Of a stretch of 64,000 nt of DNA, positions 57,152 through 64,000 are shown in pieces; position 1 is the first letter of the stretch, and each line of letters opens with the position of its first letter. Under the pieces are notes generated by a model, which worked only from the letters and a program-made list of their open reading frames with translations, was not told the DNA's origin and made no database searches. A program made the position numbers and the translations under genes. The stretch is taken from contig NC_085854.1 in the NCBI RefSeq assembly GCF_020906515.1, forward strand, positions 1,922,001 through 1,986,000, in the 5' to 3' direction. The stretch is from Vanrija pseudolonga (taxonomy: Eukaryota > Basidiomycota > Tremellomycetes > Trichosporonales > Trichosporonaceae).

Positions 57152-58637
57152 GTCGTGTGTGTGAGGCTGGGTTGTTGGGGGGTAGGTGATGTTGTGAGGC
57201 AAGTGTTGTGCGTGATATGTGCTCGTCCTTGAACTTGGCAAGGGGAGGCGGTTGGGGATGACACGAACAAGGGCAGTGGGCATGCGCTGTTCTTAACCTC
57301 GTTGCAGCAGCTGATGCTTGCATAATGTTGACAGTACCGCCGCCAGCCAGAGTGTATGCTTGGCAACATTCGCCACAATGACGCCGGTGACGCTGGCTGG
57401 CGAAACGGGCGCCACAGTGGCCAGGCCGGCGTCGCAGGCACAGCGACGTGGTCGTCGTCGTGGCCGGCACGCGTGTCTGGAACACCTCGTCTGGCGCTGA
57501 TGCCTGCCTGCCTGCTGCATATCAAGCACGTGCAGAGACGGCACACACAGGCCACCCTTGATCGGCTGAGCCAGAACCGCCGCGCTCGTCGTCAAGGGTA
57601 TGTGGTAATGTAATGCCCGCTGGGTGCTTTGCCACTTGGCCGCTAGCCACACGCGCCGCGCGCGCGCGAGACGCGGAGTGACGGGGTCCATTTAGGGCAC
57701 GGGGCAGACAAGCTAACACCTGACGTATAGGGCCGGTTTGGGGAATGCATCATGACGCGAACACTGGAGTATGGGGTTGGGGCGGGGAGAAGATGAGCGC
57801 GGCGAGGCCACAGTGTCATCGTCGCCACCTGGCTGCCGCGGTAGACCTCTGTCAACTCCTGGGACTCCGTCCCGACACGACACAGGCGGGGAAAAGTGCG
57901 GCCTAGAACAAACAGCGGACACGTATCGGGGCACTCTCCTCAGCGGCGGGCGGACTCGAGCCGTTACACCGGCGAGCACGCCACGCCTGCACAACGAGGG
58001 TGGTGACGAGCGCTGCTGACGCCGACGCGACCGGCGGGCACCCTTAGACTCACGCCTTAGTCACCCTCCATCCGTATCTGATATCGACTCGGCCAAGAAG
58101 AATGATCGAGGGGACGGTGGGCGTAACGAGGCCTTTGGTGGCGAAGCACGTAGGTACGACGAGGCGGTGTGCTGACAAGCGCTGGTTGGCATGCCTGCCG
58201 CGCACACCACTGGTCGTGCGACCGGGTCATCTGGGGCTGAACCAGAACCTGCATGTACGACACGGCGTCGTACCAATGTTCTTCTACTCCACCAAGGTAC
58301 CCATACGAGTGAGTATGCACTTGTGCAGTGTACGCGTCCCCGGCAGAGTAGAGCGCGTACAGCCGTGATGCACCCGCCTGCTTGGCAAAAGTCGAAGCGA
58401 TGCAGTTTATTGGCGAGTGGGGCTTGGCATTCGTCATTGTGGCTTTTTGCAGTGGCGGTGCATTTTGTTTGATGGCTGCTCCTCCGGCAGATGCGGGATC
58501 GGCAACCAGCCAAGCAAAGCCGAGTGGAGCACCACTCCACCACCGACAGGCAATACTTGTCAACAACTTGCTTGCACCTGCGTCAACCTCACTCATCTCA
58601 TCTTCACCCCTCCCACACCCTACACACGCACTACAGC
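57152..58637. other. Divergent spacer leading into the duplicated unit
   Basis: The left half (57152-57970) has a short CG-alternating run near 57655-57668 and no gene. From about 57971 it belongs to the first copy of the tandem duplication and serves as promoter of the 58638 gene. Confidence 0.5.
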
Positions 58638-59217
58638 ATGACTGACGTCGTCCAGACCAAGCAGGGCGTCTTCTCGCGCCTCTTCGCGCCCAAGCCCACG
58701 CCGGAGCTCGACGCCCTCGAAAGCGAAGGCCACGACAGGAAGAAGGCGAAGCAGGTGCTCGCGTCTTACGACGGCGATGTGGCGCGCGCACGCGGCAAGC
58801 TGCAGCACGACCAGCACGCGACCGACGTGAGCGGCGCGCCGCTCCCCAACTTCCCCTACGTCAAGGGGTGCTCCATCTGCGACGCGCGCGCCGCGACTGA
58901 CGCCGCCGTGCGCGATAGCCCGCCCCAACATCCAGCCGACCACGTGCGCTACGACCCCGTAACGAACACGATCTCGTACGCCGACGACTGTGACGTGTGC
59001 GATGCGCTGCGCGGCGAGGATACAGAGGGCAAGGGCCCATTCTACGCTATGCGTAACGACCGGCATACGGCCAAGGCACACGGCATGGCCATGGCCATGG
59101 GCTTTTAGGTACCCACGCAAGAAGGCCCGGGGTGCCGTGTTAGAGACCCACACATTAATGCATACAGTTGTCGTAAGGTCTATTATGTCTGTCATGTCTT
59201 CTGTGGGTGGTTGAGGG
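57971..59217. repeat. Tandem segmental duplication, copy 1
   Basis: Copy 1 of a head-to-tail unit of about 1.2 kb. Colinear matches to copy 2 include ACGAGGGTGGTGA (57993 and 59246), a CTCGGCCAAGAA/ATCGAGGGG block followed by TAACGAGGC and AGCACGTA, GTGGGGCTTGGC before the start codons, the whole coding region, and a 3' block beginning TTAATGCATACAG. Boundaries are by eye. Confidence 0.7.
58638..59108 (+). CDS. Orphan UBA-like plus double-CxxC protein, paralog 1
   Basis: Intronless, 156 residues. Order: N-terminal GVFSRLFAPKPTP, a helical segment DALESEGHDRKKAKQVLAS that continues YDGDVARARGKLQ (about residues 28-60) and fits a UBA-type pattern (L-x3-G-aromatic/His, A-x2-L, D-V-x-x-A-x3-L), then CSIC and CDVC separated by 36 residues with conserved His in HPADHVRYDP. 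Paired CxxC plus two His could hold zinc (inference). The C terminus is Met/Ala-rich (HGMAMAMGF). No described family recognised. About half its positions match paralog 2 (59776-60282). The promoter and 3' flank are part of the tandem duplication. Confidence 0.75.
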   Translation: MTDVVQTKQGVFSRLFAPKPTPELDALESEGHDRKKAKQVLASYDGDVARARGKLQHDQHATDVSGAPLPNFPYVKGCSICDARAATDAAVRDSPPQHPADHVRYDPVTNTISYADDCDVCDALRGEDTEGKGPFYAMRNDRHTAKAHGMAMAMGF

Positions 59218-59232
59218 GCACGATTCGCCTTG

Positions 59233-60404
59233 GCGAGGCGCCACGACGAGGGTGGTGATGATCGCCGAGGCGACTTGGAGCGGGCACATTGTCCTTCGTC
59301 ACCACCAACATTGCCAGTCATCAGCTCGGGCCAAGAACCATCGAGGGGGTTGAAGGAGGCATAACGAGGCGCTGGTGACAGCACGTACGCTCAATGTACT
59401 TTCACACCGGAACAACATGCCACCACGACTGACGGAGCACTGCGACCGTAGACAACCTCGGCGCCCCAACTGTTCCAACTCCACGGCCAAGGCTCCCTCC
59501 CACCTCTACCTGACCTACCCGAGGATGTGTGCACACGGCAATGTACGCGTTACTTTGCAGACCAGCATGTTGAACCTATGCAGCCCATCTATCAGCACCA
59601 AGTGGGGCTTGGCCTGCGTCACTGTAATGGCGATGCAACTTTGGGCCGACCTAGACGGGACGCACTAGTGGAGCACCGCAATTGATAGACAACATGTCCA
59701 GGAGCACCTAATTAGTCAACAACCCGCCGCGGCGCGACACTTGATCCCCCTCATGCCCTCCACACACACTCAACCATGACCAGTGTTGTCCAGCAGCCCC
59801 CCAAGGCGAAGAAGGGCATCTTCTCGCGCCTCTTCGCCCACAAGCCCACCCCAGTCGAGACGCTCGAAAGCGAGGGCTACGAGGGAGATGAGGCGCGCCG
59901 CGCCCTGGAGTCGTACAACTGGGACCTGGCGCGTGCCCGCACGAAACTCCAGCACGACAAGCACGCCAAGGGCAGTGACGGCCTGCCACTCGCACACTTC
60001 CCCTACGTCGAGGGCTGTCGGATCTGCGACGCGCTCGCCACGGTCGACGAGGTGCACAAGGGCCTCGTGCCCGAGCATCCGGAAGACCACGTCCGCTACG
60101 ACGCGCCCAACAACATGATCCTCTACGTCAACGGCTGCGACCAGTGCGAGGTGCTGCGCTACGAGGACTCGGAGGGCAGGGCCGAGGGCAACGCTTTCAC
60201 CCTGCGCAACGACCGGCTGACGCAGAAGGCGCTCGGCGTCGCGAGCGCCTGGGCAATGCCTTCGAACGGGGTTGTATTGTAGTAGTTGTATCGGAGAGAG
60301 AGCCACGTTAGTCAATGCAGAAAGGTGTCGAGCCACGTTAATGCATACAGGTGTCGTAAGGTCCATAATGAATGTCCGTCATGTCGTGTGTGAGTGGTTG
60401 AGGC
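59233..60404. repeat. Tandem segmental duplication, copy 2
   Basis: Second copy, starting about 15 bases after copy 1 ends. The stretch 59109-59775 between the two genes is the 3' flank of copy 1 plus the promoter of copy 2; I see no other gene there. In the 3' part (60299-60358) an AGCCACGTTA...GGTGTCG segment is itself repeated twice. Confidence 0.7.
59776..60282 (+). CDS. Orphan UBA-like plus double-CxxC protein, paralog 2
   Basis: Intronless, 168 residues. Same architecture as paralog 1: KKGIFSRLFAHKPTP, a UBA-like segment (LESEGYEGDEARRALESYNW then DLARARTKL) with the classic G-aromatic and A-x2-AL-x5-D-L-x2-A-x3-L pattern, CRIC and CDQC again exactly 36 residues apart, and HPEDHVRYDA between them. 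The conserved spacing despite roughly half the residues differing argues for a constrained fold. It has a longer C terminus (AMPSNGVVL). UBA domains bind ubiquitin; together with CxxC knuckles this suggests a ubiquitin-linked zinc protein (inference only). Converges on the 60428-61090 gene. Confidence 0.78.
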   Translation: MTSVVQQPPKAKKGIFSRLFAHKPTPVETLESEGYEGDEARRALESYNWDLARARTKLQHDKHAKGSDGLPLAHFPYVEGCRICDALATVDEVHKGLVPEHPEDHVRYDAPNNMILYVNGCDQCEVLRYEDSEGRAEGNAFTLRNDRLTQKALGVASAWAMPSNGVVL

Positions 60405-60427
60405 GGGGGGTCAGCCGGCGCCGCCCG

Positions 60428-61090
60428 TCACGGGGGCACCGCGACGCGGGGCAGCGCCGCGAGCGCCACCTCTGCGTCCTTGGGCGACCGGGAGCGGATC
60501 ACGCGCGTGATGGGCACGCTGCGCCAGTCGCGCAGCCGCGCAGGCTGTGGCAGCGCGAGGGGCGTGAGCGGCGCCAGAGAGGTGGGCGGCGGCGCGAGCG
60601 CTGGCGGGAGGGGCGCGAGCAGCGGCGAGATGGGCGTGTCGGGCGACGATGCGAGCGGCAGCGCCGTGTTGGGTCTGCGCGGCTTGTTGAGCACCGAGGG
60701 GAGCGGCTTGTCGAGCACCAGCGGCTCGGGGCGGCGCGAGCGCAGCGAGGTGCGTCTTGTTGCCGCTGGCTTGTCGTCGCTGGCTGTACTCGCCGCTACG
60801 CTACTCGCTCTCGAGCTCGTGCGTGAGGAGCCGCGGCTCGCCGGCCGGCTGCGCCACGGCTGGTCGTCGTCGCTGCTGGTGGTCATGGTGGCGCGCTCGC
60901 AGGCTACGCTCGCGGTGGCACCGGGTCGGGGCGACGGCGCTGTGCGGCGCGGCGAAGAAGAGGACGAGGAGGCTGGTCGTGCAGCTGGCAGCGGCCGTGC
61001 GTACGGTGCTTTGTGAGTGAGGGCGACGAGTCGGCGCGGGCGGGGTGTGAGCCACCTTCCGCTAGCGGCCGGCTTTTGAGTGTTGCTCAT
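60428..61090 (-). CDS. Orphan Ser/Arg/Pro-rich protein
   Basis: A single 220-codon frame, start ATG at 61090 (MSNTQKPAASGRWLTPRPRR). Upstream in-frame ATGs to 61297 lie in Cys-rich text that looks like leader. The protein is basic and disordered, with Ser/Arg tracts (RPASRGSSRTSSRASSVAAS) and Pro/Leu repeats (PLLAPLPPALAPPPTSLAPL). The C-terminal part WRSVPITRVIRSRSPKDAEV looks more ordered. No CxxC and no family recognised. Plausible as a real gene because of its clean frame and neighbours, but it could be non-coding. Confidence 0.45.
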   Translation of the reverse strand: MSNTQKPAASGRWLTPRPRRLVALTHKAPYARPLPAARPASSSSSSPRRTAPSPRPGATASVACERATMTTSSDDDQPWRSRPASRGSSRTSSRASSVAASTASDDKPAATRRTSLRSRRPEPLVLDKPLPSVLNKPRRPNTALPLASSPDTPISPLLAPLPPALAPPPTSLAPLTPLALPQPARLRDWRSVPITRVIRSRSPKDAEVALAALPRVAVPP

Positions 61091-61941
61091 GGCGGGCGGT
61101 GGTAGCGATGACGAGGGCGGGGCGCAGCTGGCTGGTGGGTGGCGCTGTGAATGAGGAATGCGAAGCGGGGAATGCACGCAGCACATGAATGCATGCTTCT
61201 GCCTGCTGCCTGCTGCACAATCTCGGATCGGTTGTTGTTCACAGCGTCGCATTCCCAGGCACATTGCTGGTCGTCGGATGGCTGGCAGTGGAGCCAAGAC
61301 GAGGCCAAGGCCAACTTACTTGCCCCGCTCCCAGTTCTCACTCCCAGAGCCTCGGGTCGTGCTCGCCGACGCTCGCTCGCTCTTGGCCGACGACGGCATA
61401 TCAGCAGACCCAGCAAGCTTCCACGGCATGCGACCGTGTGAGTCACCAGCATCGCCCAAAGCAAGCCTACCACTCCCGTGCCTGCAATGTACCGAAACGG
61501 CTGCGGCTGCTGAATGCGGCAAGCCACGATCGCCACATGACCAACTTGCACTACGCGCCCACTTTCGTCAGCGGCTGAAGAGAAATCAATGTTGCAAGAT
61601 CAGATCGCAGGTGGCATTCCTCGGAGGCGGCGGTATCATGGCGACTGCTCAAGCTCACTCACACTGCCGCATGCAGCTGTGATAGTAGTAGCACAGCTGG
61701 CTGTCTGGCTGCCTTTCTTAAGCCGCTGCACGCTGCGTGCGGCTGGTCGCCATGCCCGCCGCCCGCTTCTTACGATCCGCGGCAACGACACGACACTGCA
61801 GCGCAGCGCAACGAGCAACGAGCATCGCAACGGGAAGGTAGTGGTGGACTAACTGCACGCCGATAGCACAGAGGATATTCATATACGACACGGACGATAA
61901 GAGTGAGTGACCGCCTCTAGCTCATCCACACACCACCCGCC
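61091..61941. other. Divergent promoter between two orphan genes
   Basis: An 850-base region between outward-facing starts; no gene seen. Short frames here on both strands lack start context and family resemblance. Confidence 0.45.
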
Positions 61942-62812
61942 ATGACCTGTGAGCCTCTAGGTGTCGCCACGCATGACCTCGACGCCCGCTCACACCGCAG
62001 CCCTAAAGCCAGCAGCAGTAGCAGCCGACTACCGGCACGCGTATACCGCAACACGCAAGTCGCTCTCAATGGTGCGCCCGCACTCCTTCCTCGAACCAAG
62101 CTGGGGCGAGGAGCTGCCGCTGGCCCTACCCGCCTCAGACAGCCTGGACGGCGAGCACGGGCGGCACATCGCCTCGGGGCGGGCGTACGACCCCACATGC
62201 CCGAGCTGCGCGCCCAACCCCCGCCTCGCGACGCAGGAGGCCAGCACGCGCGCCGAAGCGGCCGCGATTTACGCCGCGAGGGCTGAGAGGGACAAGAGGG
62301 ACAAGTACGACGTCGAGCCTTGGCCGCCCAAACCAGAGGGGTGGTGGGTGCGCCGCGAGCGCCAGAGACGCAAGAGCCAGGCGGCGGCGGAGCGCGGGAT
62401 GGATCGCGCGCACGACGACGCGCGGGTGCGTGCGTTGGCGGAGGCCGCTACTGTGCGGAGAGCGGGGGCGGCCAGGCCAGCCGCGACGACGAGGCCCGCA
62501 GTGACGCCGCGCACGCCCTCGGCCTACTCTACCTCGTCGAGCGTGTCCACCGCTAGTCGTAGCTCGGCCTCGTCGAGCGGTAGCATCACCGCCGTGTCGA
62601 CCGACAGCAGCACCGCGGCCAGCAGGCCCACGCCCACGCCCACGCACAGCGCCGCCGCCAGCGTCGCCACCACCCCCTCCACCGCCACCACCCCCTCCAC
62701 CGCCCCCAACCCCCGCCCCGCGCCCCAACCCAGCCCGTGGCGCGAGGCCGAGCGCATCGGAGCCGTGTGGCGCGGCTGGAAACTCCGCTTGGCGGCGCCC
62801 TCGTGGTGGTGA
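61942..62812 (+). CDS. Orphan protein with CPSC motif, probable micro first exon
   Basis: The preferred model is a seven-base first exon (ATGACCT), an intron 61949-62000 with GTGAGC donor and CGCAG acceptor, and exon 62001-62812, giving 272 residues (MTSLKPAAVAADYRHAYTAT). An unspliced start at 61973 in the same frame is the alternative. Features: GRAYDPTCPSCAPNP around residue 75, a charged helix (AAAIYAARAERDKRDKYDV, RRERQRRKSQ), a long Ser/Thr/Pro-rich region and a Trp-rich end (WREAERIGAVWRGWKLR ... PSWW). No family recognised. The tiny first exon resembles that of the 55423 gene. Confidence 0.55.
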
Positions 62813-63046
62813 CACCGCCACTCTCGTTATCATGTGCGGCAGGCAGAGCGGCTCTGCCGACCCAACCCTGCCCTCCCCCTCCCTCCGCCAAATCACCCAA
62901 GCCGGCAGCCAGCCTAGCGCGAACCACAAGCCAAGCCATAGCCGCCCCCACCCAATGCAGTATCCCATGCATCCCAGCATCCCTAGACGGCACCAGGCCT
63001 TACTAAAACTAGTCATGCAGTAGTCATCCATTCATGCTCGTCGTCC

Positions 63047-64000
63047 CTAGAACGCCCGCCCAATCTGAGGCGACGGCGTAGCGCTCGTCGTCGCGCTGCC
63101 AGTGCCGCTCGGCGTAAACCCAAATGCCGCGCGGTTGCTCGGCGCGAGCCATCGCCCCTCGACATACTTGGCCTGGATGTATGCGGCGATGTCGCTGGGG
63201 AGTCAGTTCGACATGCTTTCACGATCACAGCGCGCAAGCACGCTCGCTACGCTCGCGCGCCCACTCACTCGTCCGTCGCCACATGCCCCACCGGCTTGCG
63301 CCGCTCCCAAACCGCGTTACCCCGCTCGTTGCCCCACTCCCTTGCGAGTAGGATCGACTCGGGTGTCCAGTTGTCCAGGTCGACCGACCGCGGCTTGGAA
63401 ATGTGCGTCCCCAGCCCACGGTGCAGGCCGCAGCAGCGGATACACAGGAACATGACCATGGGGAAGTCGCGCAGGCCTGGAGCATCAGCACTGGGTCCTT
63501 GACCCCGGAAGGTCAACTCACTCTGCGTCGCCCAGCGACTACTCTTCATGCCCTTGCCGCAGTCGGCACATCGGCGGTTCGCGCCCGTGTCGGCGATCCG
63601 CCGCAACAGCGCCATGTCGACCACAACGCCCGGGTCGTCCCTCTGCAGCTCCTGCAAAGGGCCAGGGTTTGCCGGCGGGCCGATGGCAGCCGGAGGCGTA
63701 GACGACGGAGGGATGGCACTAGTTCTTGCCCTCGCATCAACCGATTGCCGCCGCTCGTCGATCAGCGTCTCCTGAGCCGCGCCTACTCCGCCAAGCCCAG
63801 CCATCTCCAGCACTCTCTTCTCAATCTCCCCGTCGTCCTCGTACCAAGAAGACCTGTGGTGGCTTCCGATCGAAGACGTGTCGCCGCCACCGTGGTGGCC
63901 ACCGGCACCGGACAGAGGAGCTGTTACAAGTCCCGACGCACTACCCGTGCTGCCATAACTCGGCATTCTCCCGCCCTGCGCAAAGAACGCCGGTCTCGAC
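63047..64000 (-). CDS. ArfGAP-domain GTPase-activating protein (5' end outside the window)
   Basis: The frame is open to the right edge; residues upstream of the ATG at 63966 (SRPAFFAQGGR) are in frame, so the true start may lie beyond the window. Introns 63477-63521 and 63195-63268 are removed; the first is 45 nt and stop-free, so a plain ORF retains it. The ArfGAP signature is clear: RRCADCGKGMKSSRW, FLCIRCCGLHRGLGTHIS, then RSVDLDNWTPESILL, WGNERGNAVWE and AAYIQAKYVEGRW. The four zinc Cys and the arginine finger context (CGLHRGLG) are present. The spacing between the Cys pairs is about six residues longer than in typical ArfGAPs. Role: stimulates GTP hydrolysis by Arf in coat and vesicle traffic. 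The C terminus ends PSPQIGRAF. Confidence 0.88.

Noticed and set aside
60272-60826. 184-codon plus-strand frame after paralog 2
   Set aside because: Runs antisense through the 60428-61090 gene and is Arg/Gly-rich shadow text.
1-64000. Transposons, retroelements, CRISPR arrays or viral genes
   Set aside because: No transposase, reverse transcriptase, integrase or capsid-like frames, no long terminal repeats and no regularly spaced repeats were seen on either strand.

Overview
This window reads as nuclear DNA of a GC-rich basidiomycete yeast. Almost every gene is cut by short introns of about 33-60 nt with CTGAC or CTAAC branch points a few bases before the acceptor. Intergenic spaces are mostly short, coding third positions are G/C-rich, and the gene content (Mediator Med12, TORC2 Avo1/Sin1, Dbp7, Dbp8, MFAP1, Mim2-like and Som1-like proteins) is fungal. 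A tremellomycete, perhaps Trichosporonales, is my inference from intron style and composition; no rRNA or other marker confirms it. I saw no transposon, retroelement, tRNA, rRNA or CRISPR array.

Left part (1-11.3 kb): the 3' end of an M20 carboxypeptidase; a microsomal P450 and a long MFS transporter sharing a 1.1 kb divergent promoter; a secreted M28 metallopeptidase; the methionine-salvage enzyme MTA phosphorylase; and a small single-pass membrane protein. Core part (11.9-35.5 kb): DBP8 helicase, a DENN-domain protein, a SNF2-RING ATPase of the Rad5/HLTF type, Mediator subunit Med12, a Mim2-like mitochondrial outer-membrane protein, a mitochondrial PPR protein, and the spliceosome factor MFAP1 carrying an extra zinc knuckle and an RD-rich tail.

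Middle part (35.5-47.5 kb) is gene-poor. In 12 kb I can support only two genes, a serine/proline-rich orphan with many SP/TP sites and a three-exon Som1-like gene with a 513-nt intron. The long spaces hold inverted repeats, G-runs and a (CG)n tract. Right part (47.5-64 kb): AVO1/Sin1, DBP7, FAHD1-like hydrolase, then six consecutive genes without a family I recognise (55.4-62.8 kb), and a partial ArfGAP gene at the edge.

The most interesting item is in that orphan island. Two neighbouring genes (58638-59108 and 59776-60282) are tandem paralogs combining a UBA-like helical segment with two CxxC knuckles at identical spacing. The whole unit of about 1.2 kb, including promoter and 3' flank, is duplicated head to tail. 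Three of the four other genes in the island also carry a single CxxC. I could not assign them to a described family. All gene models here were built by reading splice sites by eye; exon sums were checked to be multiples of three for the spliced, complete genes.
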